A stretch of DNA of 64,000 nucleotides from Desulfatitalea tepidiphila (GTDB lineage Bacteria; Desulfobacterota; Desulfobacteria; Desulfobacterales; Desulfosarcinaceae). The translations under genes were made by a program, and so were the position numbers. The notes below the pieces were generated by a model that was not told the DNA's origin, did no database searches, and was given only the letters and a program-made list of their open reading frames with translations. Positions 9,401 through 18,879 of the stretch are shown here, one piece after another (the first letter of the stretch is position 1; each line of letters starts with the position of its first letter). Where the stretch lies: the NCBI RefSeq assembly GCF_001293685.1, contig NZ_BCAG01000003.1, forward strand, positions 248,001-312,000, read 5' to 3'.

Positions 9401-9543
9401 CAGGCTGCTGGCAAGCGACACCTCGGCCTCCCATGCGGCGTTCTCGCATTTTTGAAATCCTCGACGTAGCTCGGCTACGCCTGCGGTTTCAAAAATGCTG
9501 CGGCCTTGCCTGAAAGGCCGATGCACCACTTGCCAGTAGCCTG
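9401..9543. repeat. 143-bp nested palindromic element inside the kor operon
   Basis: Concentric inverted repeats share one centre. The outer arms are CAGGCTGCTGGCAAG (9401-9415) and CTTGCCAGTAGCCTG (9529-9543), with 14 of 15 pairs. Next are TCGGCCT (9423-9429) and AGGCCGA (9515-9521), then a perfect 12-bp pair at 9446-9457/9487-9498, and finally CGTAGC/GCTACG (9465-9470/9474-9479) with a 3-nt loop. It starts right after the korA stop codon and carries no ORF. It looks like a non-autonomous palindromic (REP/MITE-like) insertion. Confidence 0.8.
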
Positions 9544-9596
9544 CAGTTTTGAACGAGCAGAGTGTCTGGAGCCCTGGCGCTGCAATCGACAGGATT

Positions 9597-9633
9597 CCTT
9601 CACTTTAAACTTTATACTTTCAACTTTAAACTT
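9597..9633. repeat. AT-rich dispersed repeat, copy 1
   Basis: This AT-rich stretch is built of repeated ACTTTAAACTT-like words. Its reverse complement closely resembles 24449-24482. It lies between the nested palindrome and korB in otherwise GC-rich DNA. No function is assigned. Confidence 0.5.
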
Positions 9634-9679
9634 GAGTTCTTCCAACCTCCCCCCGCCCAGCGGGGCCAAGGATATCGCC

Positions 9680-10495
9680 ATGGCGGTCAAAGATTATCTT
9701 CGCGAACGTTTTTTCCCCCACATGTGGTGTGCGGGGTGCGGTCATGGAATCGTGCTGAACAACATGATCCGCGCCATCGAAAAACTGGGTATGAGCAAAA
9801 ACGAAATCGTGATGGTGTCGGGCATCGGTTGCTCGTCGCGAATTACCGGATACGTCGATTTTCACACCCTGCACACGTTGCATGGGCGCGCCCTGGCCTT
9901 TGCCACCGGTGTGAAACTGAGCAAGCCCGAGCTCAACGTGATTGTGGCCATGGGCGACGGGGATGCATTGGCCATCGGCGGCAACCATTTTATTCATGCC
10001 GCCCGTCGCAACATCGCCATGACGGCTCTGGTGATGAACAACCGCATTTACGGGATGACCGGCGGGCAGTATTCGCCGCTTTCCGGGTACGGTACCCTGG
10101 CCACCACGGCGCCGTATACCAACATCGACCAGGGATTTGACACGGTCCAACTCTCCATTGCCGCCGGGGCGACCTTCGTCGCCCGCACCACCACCTATCA
10201 TGTCAAGGAGATGACCGATATCATCCGGCAGGCCATCTTGCACGACGGCTTTTCGGTGGTCGAGATCCTTTCGCAATGTCCGACCTACTTCGGCCGTAAG
10301 AACAAGATCGGTGACGCCGCCGCCATGATGCGCCAGTTCAAGGACGGCACCACCCCGATCGGCTCCAAGGCGGCCAAGTCGGATCCGGGCCTCATCGAAC
10401 GGGGCATATTCCTTCAGGTGGATCGTCCGGAGTATTGCAGCGAGTATGACAAGGTGATCGAGCGCGCTCGAAGCGCCGATCACACAACCACATGA
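9680..10495 (+). CDS. korB: 2-oxoglutarate:ferredoxin oxidoreductase, beta (TPP) subunit
   Basis: Thiamine-diphosphate-binding catalytic subunit. The 271-residue protein has the iron-sulfur/TPP segment WCAGCGHG near residue 15, GIGCSSR, HGRALAFATG and the TPP/Mg motif VIVAMGDGD...GGNHF, followed by NNRIYGMTGGQ. The frame is open upstream to 9506, but that part is repeat DNA; the ATG at 9680 with AAGGA seven bases before it fits the family N-terminus. It is separated from korA by 279 bp of repeats, unusual inside this operon, yet gene order shows that it belongs to the same enzyme. Confidence 0.94.
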   Translation: MAVKDYLRERFFPHMWCAGCGHGIVLNNMIRAIEKLGMSKNEIVMVSGIGCSSRITGYVDFHTLHTLHGRALAFATGVKLSKPELNVIVAMGDGDALAIGGNHFIHAARRNIAMTALVMNNRIYGMTGGQYSPLSGYGTLATTAPYTNIDQGFDTVQLSIAAGATFVARTTTYHVKEMTDIIRQAILHDGFSVVEILSQCPTYFGRKNKIGDAAAMMRQFKDGTTPIGSKAAKSDPGLIERGIFLQVDRPEYCSEYDKVIERARSADHTTT

Positions 10496-10506
10496 TCGGA
10501 TAACGG

Positions 10507-11061
10507 GTGAGGAAGATGGGAAGAACACGATTGGTTTTTTCGGGATCCGGAGGCCAGGGGGTGGTCACTGCAGCCATCATCCTGGCAGAGGCGGCCGTGC
10601 TGTACGACGGCCTGACGGCCGTCCAGACCCAATCCTATGGCGCTGCCGCCCGGGGCGGGGCCACGCGGGCCGATGTCATCATTTCTGAAGACCCCATCAA
10701 CTATCCGATGGTGGTGCAGCCCAATGTGCTCGTTTGTCTGACCCAGGAAGCCTACCACAAATATGCCCCCATCATCCGGCCCGGGGGCTTACTGATATCC
10801 GACAGCCGTTACGTCAACACCGAACGCCGGGTGGACGCGATCCAGAAGCAATTGCCCCTGTATGATACGGTAATGCAACACCTCGGAACGCCACTGGCTT
10901 TCAACATTTGCATGCTCGGTGCGGTGTTGGGCTTTACCCATCTGGTTACACTGCCAGCTGTACAAAAGGTGTTGACGGCCCGCGTGCCGCAACGTTTTCT
11001 GGAAATGAACACCAAAGCATTGGACCTTGGTTTGGCGCTGGTGCGGGACCCGGGGGCTTGA
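10507..11061 (+). CDS. korC: 2-oxoglutarate:ferredoxin oxidoreductase, gamma subunit
   Basis: Gamma subunit, one domain of about 180 residues. It contains FSGSGGQGV near the N-terminus and QTQSYGAAARGGATRADVIIS, both characteristic of POR/KOR gamma domains. The start is either GTG 10507 or ATG 10516 (nine bases apart); neither has an ideally spaced ribosome-binding site. It follows korB by 11 bp and closes the operon. No terminator hairpin was seen in the following 257-bp gap. Confidence 0.93.
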   Translation: MRKMGRTRLVFSGSGGQGVVTAAIILAEAAVLYDGLTAVQTQSYGAAARGGATRADVIISEDPINYPMVVQPNVLVCLTQEAYHKYAPIIRPGGLLISDSRYVNTERRVDAIQKQLPLYDTVMQHLGTPLAFNICMLGAVLGFTHLVTLPAVQKVLTARVPQRFLEMNTKALDLGLALVRDPGA

Positions 11062-11219
11062 ATCACTTCCCAACGGGCGGCATCGCGCCATTCCCGCCAG
11101 GTCCGGCCGGTGTCGGCGTGGAGAAGTTTGCCCTATGAAACTCCCGCCGTCCCTGTGCTTCCCGCCATCCGGGCATGCAGGTCGGCGGATTCACTCGATA
11201 TCATTTCTCGTGCAATCAC

Positions 11220-11248
11220 TTGACAATATGGGGCCGTTCGATCATAAC
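11220..11248 (+). promoter_or_regulatory. Sigma-70-type promoter for the hybrid kinase gene
   Basis: A perfect -35 TTGACA (11220-11225) is followed by a 17-bp spacer and CATAAC (11243-11248), which matches TATAAT at four of six positions. It lies about 70 bp upstream of the kinase start at 11319. This is a motif-based prediction only. Confidence 0.55.
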
Positions 11249-11318
11249 ATGATAAAAACAAAAGAAGAAATATCTGAGCTACTCTGTTTCTCATCGCAAT
11301 TGTTGGGATCTCCTGCTC

Positions 11319-14186
11319 ATGACGAAACCTGACACCGTTTATAACAGCCGGGTTTTAAAGTTTTACGCTGCCTATCTCAACGCCCATTATCCCCAAGTCA
11401 ACTTAGATGCCATCATCGATGCCGCCGGCCTGACCAAATGCCAATTGGAAGATCCGGGGTGTTGGTTCAACCAGGAGCAGGTGGACGCGTTTCATGAAAA
11501 GGCCATGGCACTTTCAGGAAACCCGAACATCGCGCGGGAGGTCGGCCGATATGCGGTATCGACCGATGCGTCCGGTCCCCTCAAACAGCATGTGCTGGGG
11601 CTGCTCAACACCGTTTCCATCTACCTGCTGCTGGCCAAACTCTACCCCATGCTCAGCCACGGGGCGCGCGTCAAGGTCCGCAAGGTCGGCGCCAACAAGG
11701 TGGAGATTCTGTGCGTACCGGCAGCCGGAGTCAATGAAAAGCCCTATCAATGCGACAATCGTCTGGGCATCTTCGAATCTCTCGCCGCATTGTTCACCGG
11801 CAAGTTTGCCCAGATCGAGCATGATCAGTGCATCCACCGCGGGGATCCCTGTTGCCGATATATCGTCGCCTGGGAGGTGCCGAGTTTCCAGAAATGGAAG
11901 TGGGGTTTCAAGGTCGGCACCCTCCTTGTGATTCTCAACGCCGCAGTCGGTCTGTTTCTCTGGCCGCCGGCGATATGGTGTGCGGTCAATACCGCGTCTC
12001 TGGTCGTCCTGATGGGTATCGGTTTCCGGGCCGCCTTCCTGGAGCGCCAGAATCTGGTGCGTACGATTCAAAAGCAGGGCAACGTGGCCGAGGATCACAT
12101 CAAGGAGATCGACTACCGGTACCGCGGCGCCCTGCTGGTTCAAAAGATCGGCCAGGCGACATCCGTGCTTCTCGACGTGAACCAGCTGGCGCAAGTGGTC
12201 ATGGCCCAAATCCAGGCCCAACTCGATTTCGACCGGGGCATCATCATGTTGGCCGACGAGGACCAACGGCGGCTGGTTTTTTCCGCCGGGTTCGGTTTCG
12301 ACGAGGAAAAGAGCGAACTGCTCAGCCGGACCCGGTTCCGGCTGGATCATCCCGATGCCAAAGGCACCTTTGTCCAGGTGTTTCGCGAACAGCGCCCGCT
12401 GCTGGTGGACGATGTCAACACGATGAAAAATTCGTATTCGGCCAGAAGCCGGCTGTTCGCTCAAGAGATGGGCTCCCAGTCCCTGATCTGTCTGCCGATC
12501 GTCTATGAGAATCATTCCCTGGGTATCCTGGCGGTGGACAACATCCACACCAAACGGCCGTTGACACAGAGCGACGTGAATCTTTTGATGGGCATCGCCT
12601 ATCAAACAGCGGTCAGCATATCCAGCGCAATTGCCTACAAAAAGCTTCAAGACAGCGAGTCGCGCTATCGCAGCCTTTATGAAAATGCGCCGACCGCCTA
12701 TTTTTCCATATCGACCGGCGAGGCGGCCATTCTCAAATGCAATGCGGCGGCCACCGAGCTGCTGGGAAGGCCTCGTGGTCAGCTCATCGGTTCATGCTGG
12801 CTGGAATACGCGGCATCCGATCGCGGAAATCGTACCCGGGCGCAGTGGGTCCAGGAAGCCTTGCAGCAGGGGAGGTCGGTCTACAACGAAGAGCTGCGGC
12901 TGCATCACGCGGATGGCCGCATCCTCTGGGTGAACATCACCATGGAGCCTTTCAAGGGGCCCCAGGGACGCGTGCTCGAGGGGCGCTGTGTGCTCGTCGA
13001 TACGACTGAAAGAAAACGGCTCGAAGAAAAATTGCGCCACGCCCAGAAGATGGAGGCCATGGGGACCCTGGCCGGTGGGGTCGCCCATGATTTGAGCAAT
13101 ATTCTCAGTGCGATCGTCAGTTATCCGGACCTGCTGCTCATGGATATCCCCAAAGAGAGCAATATGTATGCACCCCTGACCAAGATGAAGATGGCCGGCA
13201 CAAGGGCGGCGGCCATTGTTCAGGATCTGCTGACCCTGGCACGTCGCGGCGTGCAGATGAAGGAGGCGATAGACGTCAATCAGGTAGTCCATGAATTTGT
13301 GACCAGCTCCGAATACGACAGCTTGCGCGCCAATCACCCGGGGATCGAAGTCATTTTACAGCTTGCCGGAGAGCTGCCGGCCATACGCGGGTCCCGGGTC
13401 CACCTGGTCAAAATGGTCATGAACGTCGCGATGAATGCGGCCGAGGCCATGCCCCGTGGCGGGCGAATCGTGATAGCCAGCGAGTTCCAGACATTGAAAC
13501 AGGGGGAACGGGTCAAAGATCATCCCGCTGGCGATTATGTGGTGTTGTCGGTTATCGATAACGGCACCGGCATCCCCGAGGAAGATCTAACCCGCATCTT
13601 CGAGCCGTTTTATACCAAGAAGGTGATGGGCCGCAGCGGTACCGGATTGGGGATGGCGATCGTATGGGCCACGATGCAGGACCATGAAGGTTTCGTTCAA
13701 GTTCACAGCACAGTAGGCAAGGGAACCGCCATTCGTTTGTTCTTCCCGGCGACCAACGAAGTGCAGTCCCCCAAGCCGGCGGTTCCGAAGATAGAAGATT
13801 TGATGGGCCATGGCGAAACCGTTCTGGTGGTCGATGACGAGGCCGAGCATCGCCATATCGCCTACGAGATGCTGACCCGGCTGAACTACCAGGTGACCGT
13901 TGTGGACAGCGAACGGGCGGCATTGGATCACATGGCCAAATCGCCATATGCTGTGGTTCTTTTGGACATGGTTCTGGGAAATGGTTCGGACGGGCTAACC
14001 CTCTACCGCCAATTGCTCGCCCGCCATCCACGGCAGAAGGCCGTCATTGTCAGCGGTTTCGACGAGTCGGCAAGGGTGAAAAAGGCCCTGGCCCTGGGCG
14101 CAGGGGGGTATATCCGCAAGCCTTACACGCTGCAGCAGCTCTCCTCGGCGGTGAAATCAGAGCTCGAGAAGGGGGAAATCCGCTGA
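11319..14186 (+). CDS. Orphan hybrid histidine kinase (N-terminal V4R-like, GAF, PAS, HK, receiver)
   Basis: Signalling kinase of 955 residues with no separate regulator beside it. Residues 1-180 form an input region ending in HRGDPCCRYIVAWEV, which recalls small-ligand V4R/HNOB-type domains. Two TM helices lie near 195-240, then a short coiled stretch, a GAF domain (about 270-440) and a PAS domain (about 445-560). The HisKA box has His590 in VAHDLSNIL; HATPase motifs DNGTGIPEED and SGTGLGMAI follow. A C-terminal receiver has Asp883 in VVLLDMVLG. The phosphoryl group presumably passes to the internal receiver. The ligand and output are unknown. Confidence 0.9.
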   Translation: MTKPDTVYNSRVLKFYAAYLNAHYPQVNLDAIIDAAGLTKCQLEDPGCWFNQEQVDAFHEKAMALSGNPNIAREVGRYAVSTDASGPLKQHVLGLLNTVSIYLLLAKLYPMLSHGARVKVRKVGANKVEILCVPAAGVNEKPYQCDNRLGIFESLAALFTGKFAQIEHDQCIHRGDPCCRYIVAWEVPSFQKWKWGFKVGTLLVILNAAVGLFLWPPAIWCAVNTASLVVLMGIGFRAAFLERQNLVRTIQKQGNVAEDHIKEIDYRYRGALLVQKIGQATSVLLDVNQLAQVVMAQIQAQLDFDRGIIMLADEDQRRLVFSAGFGFDEEKSELLSRTRFRLDHPDAKGTFVQVFREQRPLLVDDVNTMKNSYSARSRLFAQEMGSQSLICLPIVYENHSLGILAVDNIHTKRPLTQSDVNLLMGIAYQTAVSISSAIAYKKLQDSESRYRSLYENAPTAYFSISTGEAAILKCNAAATELLGRPRGQLIGSCWLEYAASDRGNRTRAQWVQEALQQGRSVYNEELRLHHADGRILWVNITMEPFKGPQGRVLEGRCVLVDTTERKRLEEKLRHAQKMEAMGTLAGGVAHDLSNILSAIVSYPDLLLMDIPKESNMYAPLTKMKMAGTRAAAIVQDLLTLARRGVQMKEAIDVNQVVHEFVTSSEYDSLRANHPGIEVILQLAGELPAIRGSRVHLVKMVMNVAMNAAEAMPRGGRIVIASEFQTLKQGERVKDHPAGDYVVLSVIDNGTGIPEEDLTRIFEPFYTKKVMGRSGTGLGMAIVWATMQDHEGFVQVHSTVGKGTAIRLFFPATNEVQSPKPAVPKIEDLMGHGETVLVVDDEAEHRHIAYEMLTRLNYQVTVVDSERAALDHMAKSPYAVVLLDMVLGNGSDGLTLYRQLLARHPRQKAVIVSGFDESARVKKALALGAGGYIRKPYTLQQLSSAVKSELEKGEIR

Positions 14187-14213
14187 ATCTTTCACCGTTC
14201 GATTGAGCGGGTA

Positions 14214-15521
14214 TCAGGTCGATAGCGTCTTGATCAGTTGACCTATATAATAACGGGCATGGCTGATGGGCGCTGCCATATTGGCGCGGTGATTGGCCAG
14301 AAAGCCGTCCAGGTCGCTGTTGATGATGAGCCAGGGATCCAGAGAGGCGGCCAGTTGGCAAGAGATGACGGCGTGGTGCAGCAACTCTTCGCCGTGCCGA
14401 GAGACCAGGATCTGTTCGAAATCGTGGGCCACGGCTTCCAGGATCTCCCCCATGGCGGCCGCCACCCCTTTTGCGTAATAGAAGTAGTTGTCAGCCGTGA
14501 AGAATCCGACCGTCGACCCATCCTTCTCTTTGGCCTTCACCAGATTTTCATCGCAACTGCCCAGCAGGTCTTCGAAAGTCATCAGCAGCGGAATGATGTT
14601 ATCGGCCCGCACATAAAACGAGGCTCCCCCGGAAATAAGCTGGGTGCGGTACGCTGCGAGCTCCGTCAGGCTATCCTTGTATTTGGCTTCCGGAGAAGGG
14701 AACCAGTAGGAGTCCGCTTTGATCATGAGCCAGTTCATGGCGTTTTCCAGTTTGCGATTGATGGTATCCGTGCTGCCGGTGCGGGATATGCGCTCGGTCA
14801 ACTGGACGACCGCTCGCCGGGTCACTTCCAGAACTCCCAGCTGGTAGTTGTTCACGTTGTCGGTGACGTTGATGATGTCGTTGGGCCGCCACCCCCAGAA
14901 TCTCTCGTTCAGCTCATGGGAGAGGGGTTTGATGACCGCGTCGATGAAGGTCACGCCCTTGGGAAGCGGTTTGGGGGGCGGTGCGACGGCATGAGCGCCC
15001 GGTTCGGCTTTGGGGGCAGCGCCCTCTCCGGATGTTGTGCCATGGGCGGGAGCGGCAGTCGGGGCAGGGGGCGCGGAAGGGGTGGCGCCGTTGGCGGACG
15101 GGGCTGCCACCTGGTGTGGTTGAACAACCTGAGGGCTTGCGGGCTGGGGCAGGTGGCCATCGATGACCGGTCGGTGATCCGTATTCGCCGGTGGCGGCGG
15201 CACGGCCAGTTCTCCTATTCCGGCGGAGCCTTGGGAAGCATGAACGGGGGTACCGCCATGCGGATTTGCCGCTCGGGCCGCGCGGATATTCGCCGTTTCG
15301 GAGGATGTCATGGCCGCAGGCGCCGCGGTGGGTCCGGTGTCGTCCTTGACCAGGCGATCTTTCCAGGGCGCGGGCTTATCCAGGTAATCGATGCCGGTGG
15401 CCAGAGCCCACAGCACCACGAGTATCAAAAGGGTGACGACGACCACGCGTTTGATCAAAAACGCGGCAAATCCAGCGTTACTATCACGATTGCGGTCCTG
15501 GGGGCCCGTGGGGGTGTCCAT
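14214..15521 (-). CDS. DUF2333 family membrane-anchored protein
   Basis: Protein of 435 residues with a short cytoplasmic start, one TM helix (about residues 24-46), a Pro/Ala-rich linker to about residue 195 and a conserved C-terminal domain starting near GVTFIDAVIKPL. That domain includes RFWGWRPNDIINVTDNVNNY and SYWFPSPEAKYKDSL, recognised as DUF2333. The biochemical function of this family is not known to me. It lies 22 bp downstream of selB on the same strand and may be co-transcribed, but the family has no known link to selenium. Confidence 0.85.
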   Translation of the reverse strand: MDTPTGPQDRNRDSNAGFAAFLIKRVVVVTLLILVVLWALATGIDYLDKPAPWKDRLVKDDTGPTAAPAAMTSSETANIRAARAANPHGGTPVHASQGSAGIGELAVPPPPANTDHRPVIDGHLPQPASPQVVQPHQVAAPSANGATPSAPPAPTAAPAHGTTSGEGAAPKAEPGAHAVAPPPKPLPKGVTFIDAVIKPLSHELNERFWGWRPNDIINVTDNVNNYQLGVLEVTRRAVVQLTERISRTGSTDTINRKLENAMNWLMIKADSYWFPSPEAKYKDSLTELAAYRTQLISGGASFYVRADNIIPLLMTFEDLLGSCDENLVKAKEKDGSTVGFFTADNYFYYAKGVAAAMGEILEAVAHDFEQILVSRHGEELLHHAVISCQLAASLDPWLIINSDLDGFLANHRANMAAPISHARYYIGQLIKTLST

Positions 15522-15543
15522 GGTGATGTCTCCGGCCTGTCTA

Positions 15544-17466
15544 TCAACTGCCTGTCGGACGTTTGCGCAATTTACGCATATCTCCTATACGGATGGTCAG
15601 TTGGGTGGTATCAAAATATTCGATTAAAGGTATCACATATTTCCGGGACGCTCCAGTCATATCCTTGAACTGCGGCGTGGAGATCTCTTCGTGCTCGGAG
15701 AGGAAAGCCACCAGTTGATCCCTGATCTTATCGATCGCTTCCCGATGGCAATAGAGCTCCTCTTTGATTTTGATAAGATGCCCTTCGTCGATCAGCAAGG
15801 AGAGGACTTGCCGGGCCTCTTCGGCGGGAACCGAGAGCTCAGAGCAGAGCTCCTTGAAATAGGGCGGCGTGAGTCCCTCTTTTTGATAAACGGTCAACAG
15901 GTTTGTCCTCAGGGTGCGCTGGTCCACTCCTAATGCCACACGGTGTCCGGCCAGGCGCACCATGTCTTCTTCCTGCACGATGGCCTGGGCTTTCATGAGT
16001 TGCTGAAGCACGAGCAGCGCCAATTTGTTGTCCACGCCGAGGGGCAGTTTGGATTTGAGTTCCTCTTTGGACATACCCGGTTTGAGCGGGTTTTTCTGGT
16101 GGTATGCTTCGAGCAGGTCGGTGACCGCCTTTTGGAGGTCGGAAACGGCCTTCTGGTGAACGTAGCGCCTCTTTTCTTTGTCGACCAGGATGGCCGTTCG
16201 TTTGGAGGTAATGTCCTGGAGGATCCGTTCCAGCTGTTTCTCCGGCAGGTTGGTCATGATCAACAGCTCGCCGAAGGCACAGCCTTTGAATCCACTGTTT
16301 TCAATATGCAGGCGGACCACCTCCTCGGGAGGGGCTTCCGTCAGAAGCCGCAGTGCCTCGATGATGTCGGGCCGATGGCGTTTGTGTTTGGGCGGAATCG
16401 GATCGAGAATGGCACCGCCACCGATGGTCCGGATTGGGGAATAGCTGCGTAGCACGTAACGGTCGTCTTTGACGAGGGTCACCGGTACATCCATTCTGAT
16501 TTGGATCGGGGCATGCTCTCCGGGTCGGGCCTCTTCCCGATCGAGCAGCACGACCACTGCCATGATTTCATTGGTGCCGCTGTGAAATCGCACCCGGGTT
16601 CTGTTTTTGAGCGGTTTGGCGTTACTGGCCAGATAGAGCAGATCGGCATCCACCATGTAGCTGGGGATTAGCTCTTCGGGTTTGGCGAGGACATCCCCCC
16701 GGTTGACCGCCGCCTTTTCCAGCCCCTGAAAGTTAATGGCCGTGCGCATGCCCGCTTCGGCCTGGGTCAGGCTCTGGTTGTGAACTTGAAGCCCCCTGAC
16801 TTTGGAAACCACCCCCGAGGGATAGAGCATGACCCGATCCCCAACGGCCACCTTGCCCGATATGAGCGTTCCGGTGATCACCGTGCCGAATCCTTTCATG
16901 CTGAAGACGCGGTCGACGGGCAGGCGGAACAGGCCGGTAGCCGTCTTGGCAGGGATGTGTTCGCAAATGCGGTCGAGCGTGGCGATGAATTCGGGCAGGC
17001 CTTGTCCGGTAATGGCCGACACCGGCACCACCGGTGCCTCATCGAGAAAAGTTCCCCGGGTGAAGTCGGCGATCTCCTCCTGCACCATGGCCAGCCACTC
17101 TTCGTCCACCATGTCACGCTTGGTGATGACGACCACGCCGTGGCGGATGCCGAGCAGGGTACAGATTTCCATGTGTTCCCGGGTTTGCGGCATGATGCCT
17201 TCATCGGCCGCGATGACCAGCGCGACCAGATCGATACCCGTTGCGCCGGCGACCATATTTTTGACGAACTTTTCATGGCCTGGGACATCCACGATGCCCA
17301 GGCGTTGGCCGCTGGGCAGCTCGAGGTGTGCAAAACCCAGCTCGATCGTGATGCCGCGCAGCTTCTCCTCTTTGAGCCGATCCGTGTTGATACCGGTCAG
17401 GGCTTTGATCAGTGTGGTTTTGCCATGATCGATATGTCCGGCAGTGCCTAAGATGATTGGCTTCAC
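15544..17466 (-). CDS. selB: Selenocysteine-specific translation elongation factor SelB
   Basis: GTPase that carries Sec-tRNA to the ribosome at UGA codons followed by a SECIS hairpin. The 640-residue protein opens with the G domain ([41 protein letters not shown]). Beta-barrel domains follow, including [14 protein letters not shown], and then a long C-terminal region of winged-helix repeats (about 380-640) that bind SECIS RNA. The SelB-specific length and [10 protein letters not shown] separate it from EF-Tu. No selA, selD or selC gene was found in the window. Its presence shows that the host can decode UGA as selenocysteine, relevant to the gene at 29789. Confidence 0.96.
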   Translation of the reverse strand: MKPIILGTAGHIDHGKTTLIKALTGINTDRLKEEKLRGITIELGFAHLELPSGQRLGIVDVPGHEKFVKNMVAGATGIDLVALVIAADEGIMPQTREHMEICTLLGIRHGVVVITKRDMVDEEWLAMVQEEIADFTRGTFLDEAPVVPVSAITGQGLPEFIATLDRICEHIPAKTATGLFRLPVDRVFSMKGFGTVITGTLISGKVAVGDRVMLYPSGVVSKVRGLQVHNQSLTQAEAGMRTAINFQGLEKAAVNRGDVLAKPEELIPSYMVDADLLYLASNAKPLKNRTRVRFHSGTNEIMAVVVLLDREEARPGEHAPIQIRMDVPVTLVKDDRYVLRSYSPIRTIGGGAILDPIPPKHKRHRPDIIEALRLLTEAPPEEVVRLHIENSGFKGCAFGELLIMTNLPEKQLERILQDITSKRTAILVDKEKRRYVHQKAVSDLQKAVTDLLEAYHQKNPLKPGMSKEELKSKLPLGVDNKLALLVLQQLMKAQAIVQEEDMVRLAGHRVALGVDQRTLRTNLLTVYQKEGLTPPYFKELCSELSVPAEEARQVLSLLIDEGHLIKIKEELYCHREAIDKIRDQLVAFLSEHEEISTPQFKDMTGASRKYVIPLIEYFDTTQLTIRIGDMRKLRKRPTGS

Positions 17467-17525
17467 GACCGATGTACTCCTTTATGCTCGTTATCATTCA
17501 TCCTCAATGCCACCATTGGCCCGTC

Positions 17526-17696
17526 TCACTTTTTTTTCCGCCGCAGGTATTCGGTCAGATAGGACAAGGCCACCAGGACGGCACAAAGGCCGATCATGAA
17601 GACGACCGATGCATTGGGGTAAAAGAGCCGGGTCAGGACGACGCCGAAAACGACGCCCAGTATGGCGCGCAGAATCAAGATGTGGGTTGGGTTCAC
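17526..17696 (-). CDS. Small two-helix membrane protein (56 residues)
   Basis: Short gene with a GTG start at 17696 preceded by GGAGAAG, ending in TGA at 17526. The product begins MNPTHILILRAILGVVFGVV and has two hydrophobic stretches (about residues 5-24 and 31-47) joined by a short loop RLFYPNAS; it ends in a basic RRKKK tail. The reading is supported by the strong hydrophobic pattern, a plausible ribosome-binding site and a position 59 bp upstream of selB on the same strand. I do not recognise a family. Confidence 0.6.
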   Translation of the reverse strand: MNPTHILILRAILGVVFGVVLTRLFYPNASVVFMIGLCAVLVALSYLTEYLRRKKK

Positions 17697-17856
17697 AGTC
17701 TTCTCCGGTCTGAGATATCAAAAAAACCTAAATTAGCTGTTTTTGGAAGGATGTTCAACCGTAAGGTATGTCTCCACAGACAGAGGGGGTGGGGCGAAGG
17801 CCGGACAGAATTGCGACCTGCAGCGCCCAGGGAAAGCGGCCATTTGTGGCTGGGCA

Positions 17857-18570
17857 CTATTTGACCGGCCTGCGGACAAATCGGAGTTGGACCTTCAAAG
17901 GGCCGATGGCGATGATATCTTCGTGAGACAGCTTGACCGATCCTTTGACCGCCTTGTCGTTCACCTTGGGCGTGATTCGTCCCTGAACGTAGCTGAGAAC
18001 GTAATCGTTTCCTCGTTTGGTGATGGTTGCGCTCGGTTGACCCGCAAACAGGGACCATAAACCAGTGATTTTGATGTCCGCATCCGCATTTTTACCTATG
18101 GAGACCCCCTTGGCGGTCAACTCGTAATCTTCGCGCACCGAGGAGAGGAACGAAAGATAGTCGAATCCCACCCAGCTCGACTGGGCCTCTTTTCGGTCGA
18201 GAACCATGGTTTGATCGGCATTGGCGGCACTCCCCGGGACACCCATCAGCTCATCGGCGGTGGCTTCCATGGAGAGGGTTTCGTACAGGTCCACGATGAG
18301 AATGTGTTTGCCGATACTCACCCAATCCTGGTGGGCCAGCCGGCTCTCTTCGACCCGTTCATTATTGACATAAGTGCCGTTGCGGCTGCCCATGTCGGTC
18401 AGGATGAGGTTTTGACCTTCGGCGCGAACCGTGGCGTGATGGGCCGAGACGGCCAGGTTGTCGATGACGATTTTGTTGTCGGGATGGCGGCCGATGGTGA
18501 GTTGCTGCCCAGGTGAGATTTGGTGGTTGCCGAGCACCTTATTGTTGAAGGTCAAGATTAGACGCGCCAT
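17857..18570 (-). CDS. FHA-domain protein
   Basis: Likely phosphothreonine-dependent scaffold or signalling protein of 237 residues. The N-terminal FHA domain (about 1-95) has the canonical IGRHPDNKI, SAHHA and GSRNGTYVN motifs. The C-terminal half (about 135-235) looks like a degenerate second FHA-like fold (GKNADADIKI, KVNDKAVKGS), ending RLILRFV-like beta strands without the binding residues. The ATG at 18570 is chosen because AAAGGAG precedes it; a GTG at 18576 is possible. It may head the transcript through the small membrane protein, selB and DUF2333. No kinase partner is adjacent. Confidence 0.85.
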   Translation of the reverse strand: MARLILTFNNKVLGNHQISPGQQLTIGRHPDNKIVIDNLAVSAHHATVRAEGQNLILTDMGSRNGTYVNNERVEESRLAHQDWVSIGKHILIVDLYETLSMEATADELMGVPGSAANADQTMVLDRKEAQSSWVGFDYLSFLSSVREDYELTAKGVSIGKNADADIKITGLWSLFAGQPSATITKRGNDYVLSYVQGRITPKVNDKAVKGSVKLSHEDIIAIGPLKVQLRFVRRPVK

Positions 18571-18732
18571 GAGCACTCCTTTGTTTTAAGGCCGATTTGG
18601 TTGAACCGCTCCCGACTCCCGTCCTTGTCGCCGGCCCAAGCCAGCCGTTGCTTCGTTGGGATGTCATTCATAATGTGTTTTATGGTTGGATGAATTGCAT
18701 TGGGTTGGATGTTGTCCCATCAAAGTCTTTCA

Positions 18733-18762
18733 ACTAAAACCATTCTTTCAACCAGTTGTCAA
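18733..18762 (-). promoter_or_regulatory. Sigma-70-type promoter for the FHA-selB gene cluster
   Basis: On the minus strand a perfect TTGACA (18762-18757) and TTTAGT (18738-18733, four of six matches to TATAAT) are separated by 18 bp. This would start transcripts about 155 nt before the FHA gene. Nothing else was recognised in the 309-bp gene-free stretch 18571-18879. Confidence 0.45.
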
Positions 18763-18879
18763 GATTGGGGTTTCGGGACAATAGCGGCTGGATCTGCATG
18801 GCCCGGCCATCCGTGTCTAAAAAGGGAATGAATCCTATGATCGAGGTGAATGACCTGTTGCCGGAAAAGGCTCGCCATC

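Noticed and set aside
11027-11332. Open frame between korC and the hybrid kinase
   Set aside because: It overlaps both neighbours, has no ribosome-binding site at its ATGs and no recognisable sequence.
17857-18060. Plus-strand open frame 17743-18060 opposite the FHA gene
   Set aside because: It is antisense to a clear FHA-domain gene and has no start signal.
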